Shown: piece by piece, positions 18,550 to 28,409 of the stretch
Layout of the letters: each line of letters opens with the position of its first letter
Numbering within the stretch: position 1 is the stretch's first letter
Source: Deltaproteobacteria bacterium
Lineage (GTDB): Bacteria; Myxococcota_A; Polyangia; Haliangiales; Haliangiaceae
Length of the DNA stretch: 52,271 nt
Assembly (NCBI GenBank): GCA_025353585.1
Contig: JANXOM010000057.1
Coordinates: 1 to 52,271, forward strand
Direction: 5' to 3'
Program-made: the position numbers and the translations under genes
The notes under the pieces: generated by a model
Database searches by the model: none
The model's input: the letters and a program-made list of their open reading frames with translations, nothing else
What the model was told of the DNA's origin: nothing

Positions 18550-21500
18550 ATGCTGCGTGCCGTCCATGGCAATCGCGCGGAGGTGCTCCTCGGCGCGTTG
18601 ATCGACGCGCTCCCGCCGATCGATCCGTTCACGTCGACCACGATCGTCGTCGGCAAGCACCTCGTCGCGCGCTGGCTCAAGCGCGAGATCGCGCTCGTTC
18701 GTGGCATCGCGGCCGGCCTGGATATCATCAACTTCGACCGCTTCGTCGAGCGCGCCTGGGCCGGCGACGAGGCCGCGCAGCGCGCCGGGGTGTTCTCGCT
18801 CGACCGCGCCCGCCTCGCCGCGGCGCTCGCGTCCGCGCTCGCCGACGAGCGCGTCGTGATGCGCATGCCCGCCGTGGCCTCGTACCTCGCCGCCGCCCCC
18901 GCGCCCGGCGACCGCGCCGGTCCGCGCCGCGTGCAGCTCGCCCAGCACCTCGCGCAGCTCGCGTGGGCCTACGCGCAGACGCGCCCCGACTGGTTGCCGG
19001 TGCTCCTCGCCGGCAACGTGCCGGCCGAGCTCGAGGGTGACCCCGCCGCGCCGTGGCAGGCCGGGCTCCTCGCCGCCGCCGTCCGCCGCCTCGGGGATGG
19101 CCTGTGGGCCCCGACCCCGTGCGTCCCGTGGGCCCGGCGCCGCGCGGGCCTCCCTCCCCCGACCCTCGCGCCGATCGCGGTGTTCGGCATCGGCTCGCTC
19201 ACGCGCGCGCAGCTCGAGACGCTGACCGATCTCGGCACCACCACGGACGTCACCGTCTACGTCCTCGATCCGTGCCGCGAGCTCTGGGATGACGTGTCGA
19301 GCCGCGCGAAGGCCGCCGGCGCGACCGCGGCCGCGCCGGACCCGCTGCTCCTCGCGCTGTGGGGCAAGCCCGTGCGCGACACGCTCGGCGCGCTCGTCGA
19401 GCGGACCGGCGGCGACCTCGAGGACCGGTTCGCCGAGCCGGCGCGCGCGACCGTCCTCGGCGAGCTGCTGGGCGACGTACTCGAGCGCCGCGCCGCGCCC
19501 GCCGGCCCCGTCGAGCCCGCGAAACCCGACGGCGTCGTCGTCATGGCATGCCCGAACGTGCGCCGCGAGATCGAGGTCATCGCGGACGCCGTGCGCGCGC
19601 GCCTCGACGCCGACCCCACGCTCCGCGCCCACGAGATCGGCGTGTGGATCGCGGCCGGGTCCGGCGCCGTCGAGCGCTACCTCGCCCAGGCCCCGGCCGC
19701 GTTCGAAGCCGTCGGCGTGCCGTGCCACCTCGTCGACGCGCCGATCGACGACCGCGGCCGCATCGGCGAGGCCGTGCTGGCGCTCCTCGAGCTCCCGACC
19801 TCCGGCATGCGCCGCCGCGATCTCCTGCGCGTGATGACCCACCCCGCGCTCCTCGCCGGCTATCCGCACGTCGACCCCGCCGACTGGGTCGAGTGGACCG
19901 AGGCCCTCGGCATCGCCCACGGGGCCAACGCCGGCGCCCACGACGGCACCTACCTTGACGAGTTCCCCGGCCAGTTTCACTGGGACCAGGGCGTGCGCCG
20001 CCTCGCGCTCGGCGCGTTCATGACCGAGGAGCGGGGCGCCGTGCGCATGGCCGGCGTGGAGATCGCGCCGGAGGAGGTCCTGCCCGAGGACCAGGCGAGC
20101 GCGGCCACGTACGCGCTGCTCGTGCGCTCGCTGACGGCGGACGCCGCGTGGCTCGCCGGGCACACCGCGCCGCTCGCGCAGTGGGCGGCGATCTTCGGCG
20201 GGCTCGTCGATGCGTACCTCGCGCCGGTCAGCGACGACGCCCGCCGCGACCTCGAGCGCGTCCGCGCCATGCTCGCGGGCATCGCCCGCCTCGACGTCGA
20301 TGGCCGCGCGGTCGGGTTCCGCGAGGCCAGCGCGCACGCGGCCCAGCGCCTCACCGCCGAGCGCGCCGACCGGGGCGAGCCGCTCGCGGCGGGCGTGATG
20401 ATCGCGCCGCTCCGCGCGCTGCGGGCGATCCCGTTTCGCGTCGTCTACATCGCGGGGCTCGACGAGGGCGTGTTCCCCGCCGGCGACCAGCCGAGCCCCC
20501 TCGACCTGCGCCGCGACGCCCGCGCCGGCGACGTCTCGCCGCGCGACCGCGACCGCCACGCGTTCCTCGAAGCGATCCTCGGCGCGCGCGAGGCGCTCGC
20601 GCTGTCGTACGTGGCGGTCGATGCCACCAGCGGCGCTCCGCTCGGGCCGTCGTCGGTCGTCCTCGAGCTCGCGGATGCGCTCGCCCCCTACCTCGGCGCG
20701 GCCTCGTCGCGCGACGCGCTGGCCGCGATCACCGAGCGCCACGCGCTCCATCGCCACGCCGATCCGGGCGCCGCGCCCCGCCCGGCAATCGCCCGCGAGC
20801 GGTGGGCGGCCGAGGTCCGCGATGCGGTGCGCGCGTACCTCGTCGCCGCCGGCCACCCGGTCCCGGACGAGGACGGGCTCCTCGCGCTCCTCGTCCACCC
20901 CGCGCAGGCCGAGCTGCGCCGCGCGCTCGCGCTCGTCGAGGCCCCGCCCGCCGCCGCGCCGACGGGCGGCCCGCGCCCGCTCTCGCTCGCGAACCTGCGC
21001 GGCTTCCTCGAGCACCCGATCCAGGCGTGGGCGCAGGTCGTGCTCGGGCTGCACGAGCTGCCCGACGACGCGGCCGCCCAGAACAGCGACGAGCCGTTCC
21101 ATGTCGAGCGGCCGGCGCGCGCGACCCTCCTGCGCGAGGTCCTCGCCGCGTGGCTCCGCGAGGGCGGCGAGCTCGAGCTCCGCTACACGGCCACCGTCCA
21201 CGCGCTCGAGCTGCGCGGCCAGTTCCCCGTCGGCGTGTTCGGCGAGGCTGCGCGCAGCGTCGACCTCGCGCTCGTGCGCACGTGGCGCGAGCAGCTCGGG
21301 CTCGTCGAGGCCGGCGCCGCGCGGCGCATCGGCTTTGGTCGCGCCTACTCGCCCGGCGCCGAGCTCCGGCCCGCGCTGCAGGTCGACCTCGGCGATGGCC
21401 GCAGCGTCCTGCTCCTGGGGCAGACCGAGCTCCTGCTCGGGAGCGCGGCGCGCGTGATGTCCGTGATCCCGCTCCTGCGCGACGCCGAGAAGTCCTCGCC

Positions 21501-21912
21501 CGCGCACCTCCGCGGCGCGCTCGACCACGCCGTCCTCGCCGCGGCGGGCCTCGCCACGGCCGGCCACGACCACATCCTCCTCGGCGGCAACGGCGGCGTC
21601 CGCCGCGTCGCGCACGCACCGTGGACGGCGGACGCCGCCCACGCGTACCTCGCCGGCCTCGTGCGCGAGCTCCTCGACCAGCCGCACGGCTACCTGCTGC
21701 CGCTCGACGGCCTGGCGAAGGCACTCGCCGGCAAGACCATGGCGACGCAGTACGGTGACCAGACCGGCGGCCTCGGCTTCGGCCCGATCCAGCGCCGCGA
21801 TGGCCTCGGCTTCCCCGACGACGCGCCCGCCATCGCCACGCGCCGGCTGCGCCCGCTCGTCGAGCGCATGGACGGTGACCACAGCTTCACGATCGCCCGG
21901 AGCCGCTCGTGA
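18550..21912 (+). CDS. recC: Exodeoxyribonuclease V, RecC subunit
   Basis: A 1120-residue RecC-type protein, the Chi-scanning and structural subunit of RecBCD, which resects double-strand ends. The start LRAVHGNRAEVLLGALIDAL matches the family opening (a YxSNRLExL-like strand). Further family signals are TTIVVGKHLVARWLKREIA, DIINFDRFVE, the helicase-like VYIAGLDEGVFPAGDQPSPLDL, and the C-terminal nuclease-like fold with LSLANLRGFLEHPIQAWAQ. As in other RecC proteins, the motor motifs are degenerate. A GTGA overlap joins it to recB. Length is close to the E. coli protein. A weak AAGG lies about eight bases before the ATG. Confidence 0.95.
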   Translation: MLRAVHGNRAEVLLGALIDALPPIDPFTSTTIVVGKHLVARWLKREIALVRGIAAGLDIINFDRFVERAWAGDEAAQRAGVFSLDRARLAAALASALADERVVMRMPAVASYLAAAPAPGDRAGPRRVQLAQHLAQLAWAYAQTRPDWLPVLLAGNVPAELEGDPAAPWQAGLLAAAVRRLGDGLWAPTPCVPWARRRAGLPPPTLAPIAVFGIGSLTRAQLETLTDLGTTTDVTVYVLDPCRELWDDVSSRAKAAGATAAAPDPLLLALWGKPVRDTLGALVERTGGDLEDRFAEPARATVLGELLGDVLERRAAPAGPVEPAKPDGVVVMACPNVRREIEVIADAVRARLDADPTLRAHEIGVWIAAGSGAVERYLAQAPAAFEAVGVPCHLVDAPIDDRGRIGEAVLALLELPTSGMRRRDLLRVMTHPALLAGYPHVDPADWVEWTEALGIAHGANAGAHDGTYLDEFPGQFHWDQGVRRLALGAFMTEERGAVRMAGVEIAPEEVLPEDQASAATYALLVRSLTADAAWLAGHTAPLAQWAAIFGGLVDAYLAPVSDDARRDLERVRAMLAGIARLDVDGRAVGFREASAHAAQRLTAERADRGEPLAAGVMIAPLRALRAIPFRVVYIAGLDEGVFPAGDQPSPLDLRRDARAGDVSPRDRDRHAFLEAILGAREALALSYVAVDATSGAPLGPSSVVLELADALAPYLGAASSRDALAAITERHALHRHADPGAAPRPAIARERWAAEVRDAVRAYLVAAGHPVPDEDGLLALLVHPAQAELRRALALVEAPPAAAPTGGPRPLSLANLRGFLEHPIQAWAQVVLGLHELPDDAAAQNSDEPFHVERPARATLLREVLAAWLREGGELELRYTATVHALELRGQFPVGVFGEAARSVDLALVRTWREQLGLVEAGAARRIGFGRAYSPGAELRPALQVDLGDGRSVLLLGQTELLLGSAARVMSVIPLLRDAEKSSPAHLRGALDHAVLAAAGLATAGHDHILLGGNGGVRRVAHAPWTADAAHAYLAGLVRELLDQPHGYLLPLDGLAKALAGKTMATQYGDQTGGLGFGPIQRRDGLGFPDDAPAIATRRLRPLVERMDGDHSFTIARSRS

Positions 21913-24900
21913 CCGCGCCCATTCGCGCCGCCCGCCCCGACGCGCTCCCCGCCGCGACCGAGCGGTTTTGCGTCGTCGAGGCGTCGGCCGGCACGGGCAA
22001 GACGTACTTCCTCGAGCACCGCGTCGTCGACCTCATCCTCGGCGCCAGCGCCGAGCTCGGCCAGATCCTGCTCGTCACGTTCACCGAGAAGGCCGTGGCC
22101 GAGCTGCGCATGCGCATCCGCGATCTACTCGACCGGCTCTCGCGCACGACCGCGGACACCGCCGCCGAGGGCGCATCCGCGTGGAGCCTCGACGACGGCG
22201 CCCGCGCCGCCCTGCGCGCCGCCGTCACCGCGTTCGATCGCGCGCCGATCTTCACGATCCACGGCTTCTGCCACCGCATTTTGATCGAGGACGCGTTCGC
22301 CGCCCGCCGCCTGTTCGACCAAGCGCAGGTCGCCGACGAGGTCGCGTTCGACGCCGCGTTCGGCGCGCTCCTCCGCGAGCGGTTCGCGCGCGAGGGCCAC
22401 CACCGGGAGCTGCTCGCCGCGTTCCTCGAGAGCGGTCACACGGTGGACCAGCTGCGCGACCTGCTGCTCGGGTGCGCGCGCGCGAACGCCTTGCCGCCGC
22501 GCCTCCTCGATCCCGAGAGCGCCCGCGCCGCGGCGACGGCCATCTGCGCCGTGTTCCGCGCCGACCGCCGCGAGGCGCTCCTGTCCACGCTGTTCAAGAA
22601 CGGCCGCGACAACCACGTCGTGAACTGGATCGCCGACCTCGGCGCGGCCGTCGACCGCACGGACCCCGTCCTGCTCACGCCCGCCGGCTGCCTCGCGTTC
22701 GTCGACGCGCGCCGCGAGGTGCTCGCGAAGCTGACCTCGCGGGCGGACCGCTCGCCCGAGCTCGCCGCCGTGCTCGCCCAGACCACCGGCACGCTCACGC
22801 TGTCCGAGGCCATCGCGGCCGAGATGCTGCCCACCGTCCTCACGCGCATCGCCGCCGACAAGGCCGAGCACGGCCAGTTCGACTACGACGACATGCTCGA
22901 GCTCGTGCGGGACGCCCTCGCCGGCCCGCGCGGCGCCGAGCTCGCGGCCCGCCTCCGCGAGCGCACCCCGTGGGTGATGATCGACGAGTTCCAGGACACC
23001 GACCCGACGCAGTGGCAGATCTTCCGCGACGTCTGGATGCACGCCGACGCGCGCGGCCTGACCATCGTCGGCGACCCGAAGCAGGCGATCTACGGCTTCC
23101 GCGGCGCGGACGTGCACACCTACCTCGCCGCCCGCGACGAGCTCCGCCGCGCCGGCGCCCACACGGTGCCGCTCGACGTCAATCGCCGCTCCACGCCCGA
23201 GCTCGTGGACGCGGTCAACCACGTCCTCGTCGGCAACTTCGCGGTGCCGCTCATGACCGGCGACATCACGTACGACACGCCCGTGCGCGCGAGCGGTGAC
23301 GTCACCTGCGCCGATGGCCACGCCCCGATCACCGTGTTCTCGCTGCGCGGGCCCGGCAAGGACGCGAACCGCCTCGCGCTCGCCGAGGCGATCGGCGGCG
23401 AGATCGAGCGGCTGCGGGCCGCCCCGCCGGTGTGGACCCGGCGCGGCCAGGCCAAGCCGTTCGAGCTGTCCGACGTCATGATCCTGACGCGCGGGCACAA
23501 GGACAGCGCCACCATCGCGCAGGCGCTGCGCCGCCGCGGCCTGCCGTGCGCGCTCGTCGAGAGCGACAAGCTGTTCGAGACGCGCGAGGCCGACGAGCTC
23601 GTGTCCGTCCTCGCGTCGATCGCCGCGCCGCGCGACCGCTCGGCCCGGCTGCGCGCCCTTCGCACGCGCTTCTTCGACGTCCCGTGGACCGAGCTCGCCC
23701 GCGTGGTGGACGCGCCCGACCACCACCCCCTCATCGCGCGCCTGTTCGACTGGGCCGGCCTCGCCGCGCGCCGCGGTTACGAGACCTTGTTTCGCCGGCT
23801 CGTCGAGGACAGCCGGTTCGCCGAGCGCGCGCTGGTCGCGGGCGGCGGCGAGCGCGCCATCACGAACACGTGGCACCTGCTCGAGCTCTTGCTCGGCGAG
23901 GTCGCGCGCGCGCGGTGCGATCTGCACGAGCTCGTCGGCCAGCTGCGGCGCTGGATCGCCGATGGCGAGACCGATCGCTTCGACGACCTGGACGTCCAGC
24001 GCGCCGAGACCGACGCGGACGCGATCCGCATCCTCACGATCCACAAGGCGAAGGGCCTCGAGGCGCCGTTCGTGTTCGTGTTCGGCGGGACGAGCGGCCC
24101 GCCGCCCACGCGCGTGTTCACGCTCCGCGATCCGGACGGTCGCCGTCTCGTCGTCAACCCGCAGGACGAGCCGACCACCACGCGCCTCGAGAATGACGCG
24201 GACGCCGAGAACCAGCGGCTCGCGTACGTGGCGCTCACGCGCGCGATGGTGCGGCTGTACCTGCCCCGGTACGGCGACAAGGTCTGCTCGGACAAGGCGA
24301 TGTACGCGGCGATCCAGCGCTGCCTCGCCGCGGTCGATCGCGTGCCGGGCTTCGAGGTGATCACGGTGCTCACCGGCGCCGACGAGGCCGCGCCCGCCCC
24401 CGCCGACGCGCTCGCCGGGTTCGTGGCCGCGCCCGCCCCCGCCCTCGGTGACCTCCCGCTCGTCGAGGGCGCGCGCGCCGGCCTCGTCATGCTGTCGTAC
24501 ACGCGGCTTGCCCACGACGTGCATATCGATGCCCCGCCGACGCGGACGCCGGGGCCGACGGGAGCGAGCCCGCGCACGCTGGCGAGCGAGGGAGTGGACG
24601 CGCCGCTCGCGATCGACGCGCAGGAGTTCGACATCGACGACAGCGCAGGCGAGGTCGGGCCGCTCGAGCTGCCGCCCGGTCCGGCGTCGGGCCTCCTCGT
24701 CCACCACGTGCTCGAGCACGCCGATCTGGCCGTCGCGCGGCGGACGCGCGACCTCGCGGCGTGGCTGGGCGACCGCGACGTCGCCGCGCAGCTCGACGAG
24801 GGCGCGCGCCTCCACGGTGTCGACGCGAAGCACCTCGCGCACGCCGGCCAGCTCGTCCACGCGACGCTGACGGCCCCGCTGCCGCTGACCACCGGCGGCA

Positions 24901-25313
24901 CGCTCCCCGCGCTCGTCGATGCGACCGCGCTCGCGCGCGAGGTCGAGTTCCTGTTCCCGCTGCCGACCGCGCAGGCGGGCGCGCCCGTGGCCGGGCTCGT
25001 GAAGGGCTACATCGACGCCCTCGTCGCGTGGGACGACGAGCTCTGGGTCCTCGACTACAAGACCGATCTCCTCGGTGGGCCCGACCTCGCCGCCGCTGCG
25101 ACGAAGCGCGCCCACGAGCGGTACGGCGTGCAGATGCGGCTCTACGCGCTGGCCGCCGCGCGCATGCGAGGCGAGCGGCGGCTCGCGGGCCTGCTGTTCG
25201 CGTTCGTGCGCCACGCGCAGGTCGTGGCCGTGCGCGTCGACGACGACACGCTCGCGCAGTGGACGGCGTGGCTCGCGGCGCTCCCCGTGCGCCCGCGGGA
25301 GGCGCGCGGATGA
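21909..25313 (+). CDS. recB: Exodeoxyribonuclease V, RecB helicase-nuclease subunit
   Basis: A 1134-residue UvrD-family 3'-5' helicase with a C-terminal nuclease. Visible: Walker A EASAGTGKTYF (about 24-34), motif Ia LLVTFTEKAVAELRMRI, motif II VMIDEFQDTDPTQW, motif III TIVGDPKQAIYGFRGAD, motif V ILTIHKAKGLEAPFVF, motif VI RLAYVALTRAMVRLY. Near the end, GLVKGYIDALVAWDDELWVLDYKTDLL holds the metal-binding D and DYK of the RecB nuclease (about 1035-1060). The GTG start overlaps the recC stop, and its own stop overlaps the recD ATG. Complete and apparently functional. Confidence 0.97.
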   Translation: MTAPIRAARPDALPAATERFCVVEASAGTGKTYFLEHRVVDLILGASAELGQILLVTFTEKAVAELRMRIRDLLDRLSRTTADTAAEGASAWSLDDGARAALRAAVTAFDRAPIFTIHGFCHRILIEDAFAARRLFDQAQVADEVAFDAAFGALLRERFAREGHHRELLAAFLESGHTVDQLRDLLLGCARANALPPRLLDPESARAAATAICAVFRADRREALLSTLFKNGRDNHVVNWIADLGAAVDRTDPVLLTPAGCLAFVDARREVLAKLTSRADRSPELAAVLAQTTGTLTLSEAIAAEMLPTVLTRIAADKAEHGQFDYDDMLELVRDALAGPRGAELAARLRERTPWVMIDEFQDTDPTQWQIFRDVWMHADARGLTIVGDPKQAIYGFRGADVHTYLAARDELRRAGAHTVPLDVNRRSTPELVDAVNHVLVGNFAVPLMTGDITYDTPVRASGDVTCADGHAPITVFSLRGPGKDANRLALAEAIGGEIERLRAAPPVWTRRGQAKPFELSDVMILTRGHKDSATIAQALRRRGLPCALVESDKLFETREADELVSVLASIAAPRDRSARLRALRTRFFDVPWTELARVVDAPDHHPLIARLFDWAGLAARRGYETLFRRLVEDSRFAERALVAGGGERAITNTWHLLELLLGEVARARCDLHELVGQLRRWIADGETDRFDDLDVQRAETDADAIRILTIHKAKGLEAPFVFVFGGTSGPPPTRVFTLRDPDGRRLVVNPQDEPTTTRLENDADAENQRLAYVALTRAMVRLYLPRYGDKVCSDKAMYAAIQRCLAAVDRVPGFEVITVLTGADEAAPAPADALAGFVAAPAPALGDLPLVEGARAGLVMLSYTRLAHDVHIDAPPTRTPGPTGASPRTLASEGVDAPLAIDAQEFDIDDSAGEVGPLELPPGPASGLLVHHVLEHADLAVARRTRDLAAWLGDRDVAAQLDEGARLHGVDAKHLAHAGQLVHATLTAPLPLTTGGTLPALVDATALAREVEFLFPLPTAQAGAPVAGLVKGYIDALVAWDDELWVLDYKTDLLGGPDLAAAATKRAHERYGVQMRLYALAAARMRGERRLAGLLFAFVRHAQVVAVRVDDDTLAQWTAWLAALPVRPREARG

Positions 25314-27265
25314 CGCTGCCCCTTCACCCGCGCGGCACGCTGCGCGCCCGGTTCAGCGACACGCGCGTCGCGGCCGCGGACATCTTCCGGCGGCTCGGCG
25401 TGGGCGCGCGGCGCTGTGACCTCGGCGACGAGGGGCTCTACCTCGCCGAGGAGCTCGTCCAGGCCGACGCGTGGATCGGCGGCACGGATCCCGAGGCGCT
25501 CGCGGTGCTCGTGCTCGCGCTCATGCTCGCGCAGCGTCAGGGCTCGACGCGCCTGCCGCTCGACCCGCGCGGGCCGCTGCGGGCGCTCGTGGCGGACATC
25601 GGGCGCGTGGCCGGCTACCCGATCGACGTCGCGCGCACGCTCAAGACGATCGGGGCCCTGACCGGCGCGCCGCGCTTCAACTCGGTGATCGGCGTCGGCG
25701 ATGCGCGGCTGCCGCTGATCGTCGACGGCGGCTACCTGTACACCGAGCGCGCGCGCTGGCTCGAGATCCGCGTCGCGCGGCAGCTCGCGGCGCGCATGAC
25801 AAGCGAGGCCGGCGCGCCGGACGCCGTGCTCGCGGAGCTGTTCGCGCGCCCCGGCGCGGTGCGCCTGTCGGCCGAACAGCAGGCGGCGGTGACGCGGGCG
25901 CTGGGCGCGCGGCTCGCCGTGGTCACGGGCGGCCCCGGTACGGGCAAGACGCTCGTCGCCGCGTCCATCGTGCGCGGGCTCGCGCGCCTCGGGCTCGGGC
26001 CGATCGCGCTCGCGGCGCAGACCGGCAAGGCCGCCAACCGGCTGACCACGGTGATCGCGGAGCAGCTCGCCGCGATCGCCGACCCGAGCGACATCGACCG
26101 CGCCCTCGCGCTCGCGCCGCCGGTCGCGCAGACGCTGCACCGCCTCCTCGGCGCGCGCGGCGGTCACTTCGCGCACCACGCGCAGTCGCCGCTGCCGGTC
26201 GGCGCGCTGATCATCGACGAGGCGTCGATGGTGGACCTCCAGATGATGGACGCCGTGCTCGACGCGCTGCCCGCCGACGCGCCGCTGATCCTGATCGGCG
26301 ACGCCCACCAGCTCCCCGCGATCGACGCCGGCCAGATCCTCGCCGACCTCGCGCAGCCGGGCGCGGCCACGAGCCGCCGCGTGGCCGTCCTGGAGCACAG
26401 CCACCGCATGGAGCGCGGCCGCGCCATCCTCGACGCCGCGGCGGCCGTGCGCGGCGGTCACGCGGACCGGCTCACGGAGAAGCGCGCGCCGCTCGCCATC
26501 GCGCGCACACCGGGGACGTTGACGTGGCAGGGCGTCGAGTGGGTCGACACGGCGGCCGCCGCGCGCCCGCACGAGGCGACCCTCGCCGTCACCACCGCGC
26601 TGTGGCACCACTTCGAGGGCCCGCGCGCGCATACGCTCGCCGACCAGGTGTTCCGGTTCCACGACGGCCACGTCGAGCCGGCCGACCGCGCCGCGCTCGA
26701 GCACCTGTGGCACCTGCTCGGGCGGGCCCGCGCGCTGACGGTGACGCGCGCGCAGGAGGCGGGTTCGGTCGCGATCAACGCGCACCTCCACGCGCTCGCC
26801 CTCGACCGCATGACGATGGCGGGGCGCCCGGACTTCGTGCCCGGCGAGCCCGTGATGATCACGGCGAACGACTATCGGCGCGGGCTGTTCAACGGCGACC
26901 AGGGCATCGTCGTGCGCGCCGACGAGGGCCTCGGCGGCCATCGCTTCCGCGCCGTGTTCCGCATCTCCGGCGCGGCGGGCGGGGAGCTGGTGCCGTTCGC
27001 GATCGAGGCGCTGCGCGACCGGCTGGAGCTCGCGTGGGCCCTCACCGTGCACAAGGCGCAGGGCAGCGAGCTCGACGCGGTCGCCGTGCTCCTGCCGCAC
27101 GACGACATCCCGCTCCTCACGCGCGAGCTGCTCTACACCGGCATCACGCGCGCGCGGACGGGCGTCGTCATCGCGGGCGCCCGGCCGATCCTCACGGCGG
27201 CGGGCAAGCGCGACGCGCTGCGCGAGTCCGGGTTGCCGGAGCGGCTGGCGGCGGCGCTGCGATGA
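25310..27265 (+). CDS. recD: Exodeoxyribonuclease V, RecD helicase subunit
   Basis: A 651-residue SF1B 5'-3' helicase. Walker A VVTGGPGTGKT lies around residues 203-213; motif Ia AAQTGKAANRL, Walker B LIIDEASMVDLQMM, motif III ILIGDAHQLPAIDAGQIL and the C-terminal SH3-like/motif V region (PVMITANDYRRGLFNGDQG; WALTVHKAQGSELDAV) are all present, as is motif VI (LLYTGITRART). The N-terminal domain that contacts RecC is normal in length. It starts at the ATGA overlap with recB and overlaps in turn the small cysteine-rich gene. The order recC-recB-recD is the common bacterial arrangement. Confidence 0.97.
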   Translation: MTLPLHPRGTLRARFSDTRVAAADIFRRLGVGARRCDLGDEGLYLAEELVQADAWIGGTDPEALAVLVLALMLAQRQGSTRLPLDPRGPLRALVADIGRVAGYPIDVARTLKTIGALTGAPRFNSVIGVGDARLPLIVDGGYLYTERARWLEIRVARQLAARMTSEAGAPDAVLAELFARPGAVRLSAEQQAAVTRALGARLAVVTGGPGTGKTLVAASIVRGLARLGLGPIALAAQTGKAANRLTTVIAEQLAAIADPSDIDRALALAPPVAQTLHRLLGARGGHFAHHAQSPLPVGALIIDEASMVDLQMMDAVLDALPADAPLILIGDAHQLPAIDAGQILADLAQPGAATSRRVAVLEHSHRMERGRAILDAAAAVRGGHADRLTEKRAPLAIARTPGTLTWQGVEWVDTAAAARPHEATLAVTTALWHHFEGPRAHTLADQVFRFHDGHVEPADRAALEHLWHLLGRARALTVTRAQEAGSVAINAHLHALALDRMTMAGRPDFVPGEPVMITANDYRRGLFNGDQGIVVRADEGLGGHRFRAVFRISGAAGGELVPFAIEALRDRLELAWALTVHKAQGSELDAVAVLLPHDDIPLLTRELLYTGITRARTGVVIAGARPILTAAGKRDALRESGLPERLAAALR

Positions 27266-27450
27266 GCGAGCCCTGCCCCCACACGGAGCGCACGGACGGC
27301 GTGTGCGTCGCCTGCGGCGACTGCATCCACGACGTGATCCTGAACGGCGCGTGCTTCTACTGCGGAACGACGGACCTCGATCCGGAGGCGATGTCGCCCA
27401 AGAAGACGCCCGCGCTGATCCCGGCGGCCGCGCTCAAGCCGCGGCGTTGA
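27262..27450 (+). CDS. 62-residue cysteine-rich protein coupled to recD
   Basis: The ATG at 27262 overlaps the recD stop (ATGA), so translation is very likely coupled. The peptide begins MSEPCPHTERTDGVCVACGD and continues with CIHDVILNGACFYCGTT, giving three Cys pairs or clusters with a His, as in a small rubredoxin- or ribbon-type zinc knuckle. The tail is short and Pro/Lys/Arg-rich (SPKKTPALIPAAALKPRR). No enzyme motif. Position suggests an accessory or regulatory factor of RecBCD, or simply a passenger; I know no described subunit like this. Confidence 0.7.
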   Translation: MSEPCPHTERTDGVCVACGDCIHDVILNGACFYCGTTDLDPEAMSPKKTPALIPAAALKPRR

Positions 27451-27533
27451 TCGGGCCCCGCGCCGGATCGACGCGGACGAACCGGGACGAACGAGAAGAT
27501 CCGGTTGATCAGGGTGCGCTGCCCGGCTCGGCG

Positions 27534-28409
27534 TCAGTGCAGCTGGCGGCCGCTGAGCTCCGGCAACAGCACCTCCTCGAGAGCATCGACCTCCGGCTGG
27601 GCGGCGGTCTGGTTCCGCCGGCGCGCGAGGTCGACCGCGTTGATCACGCCGCCGATGTAGAAGAACGAGCCCACGGTCCCCGCGGCCGTCGCCGTCCAGT
27701 ACTCGTGGTCGCGCGCGAGCTCCACGGTCGCGCCAATGAACAGCGCGTTGAGCGCGAAGGTCACGGCCGCCGCCTGGATCGAGCCGTCGTAGACCTGACC
27801 CGCGCCGGGCAGGAGCGCGCTCAGCACGCCCGCCACCGCGGGGCGCCTCGTGTGCCGCGCGTGCTCCCAGCGGCCGTAGATGCCGCGTGCGTGGTCGCGC
27901 AGACCCGGCGGTACGAGCGCGACGGTCGCGTCGAAGCGCCCGCGATCCTCGAGGGCCGTGGCCGCCGCCACCGCCGCGGCGCGGATCGGGGGGAGCTGCG
28001 CGCTGACGACCGCGGCGGCCTGGTCATCGTGCGCGACGCTGTACGCCCACGCGAGCACGAGGCGCGCGCGCTCGGCCTCGGGTCCGTTCGTCGCGAGCTC
28101 GTGCAGGTCGCGCAGGGCCCACGCGCGATCCTCGAGGCGAAGCAGCGCGATGTCGTCGGCCAGCCGCCACACGTCGGCGGCGGCCGCCCCGCACAAGACG
28201 CGCAGGCCGACCGCGGCATGGTGCGCGTCGGCGAAGCGGCGCGCGCGCAGCAGATCGCCGAGCCGCCCGGTCACCGCCGGATCGGCACACGGCTCCCCGA
28301 CCGGCGCGGCCGCCGGCGCCGCGACCCTGGCCGGCTCCGGTGCCGGCTGCGCGCCCGCCGTGCCCGCGCGCCCGAGCCCGAGCACGAGTACGGCGATCAC
28401 TCGCCGCAT
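27534..28409 (-). CDS. Exported protein with PGAGQxY membrane domain
   Basis: A 291-residue protein from the ATG at 28409, just before a signal-like stretch (RRVIAVLVLGLGRAGTAGAQP). The middle (about 50-200) is Ala/Arg-rich alpha-helical and TPR-like. The C-terminal part contains SALLPGAGQVYDGSIQAAAVTFALNAL and YWTATAAGTVGSFFYIGGVINAVDLARRRN, two to three membrane helices with the PGxGQxY signature of DUF5683-type proteins. Function unknown. It starts before the end of the preceding YidD-like lipoprotein gene (13-base overlap), so they form a pair. Confidence 0.7.
   Translation of the reverse strand: MRRVIAVLVLGLGRAGTAGAQPAPEPARVAAPAAAPVGEPCADPAVTGRLGDLLRARRFADAHHAAVGLRVLCGAAAADVWRLADDIALLRLEDRAWALRDLHELATNGPEAERARLVLAWAYSVAHDDQAAAVVSAQLPPIRAAAVAAATALEDRGRFDATVALVPPGLRDHARGIYGRWEHARHTRRPAVAGVLSALLPGAGQVYDGSIQAAAVTFALNALFIGATVELARDHEYWTATAAGTVGSFFYIGGVINAVDLARRRNQTAAQPEVDALEEVLLPELSGRQLH

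Noticed and set aside
18238..21882. Very long minus-strand open frame opposite recC
   Set aside because: GC-rich third positions keep antisense frames open; the predicted protein is low-complexity Arg/Glu/Ala with no domain, while the plus strand is a clear RecC.
22125..25214. Long minus-strand open frame opposite recB
   Set aside because: Shadow of recB; composition is Arg/Glu-rich with no motif.
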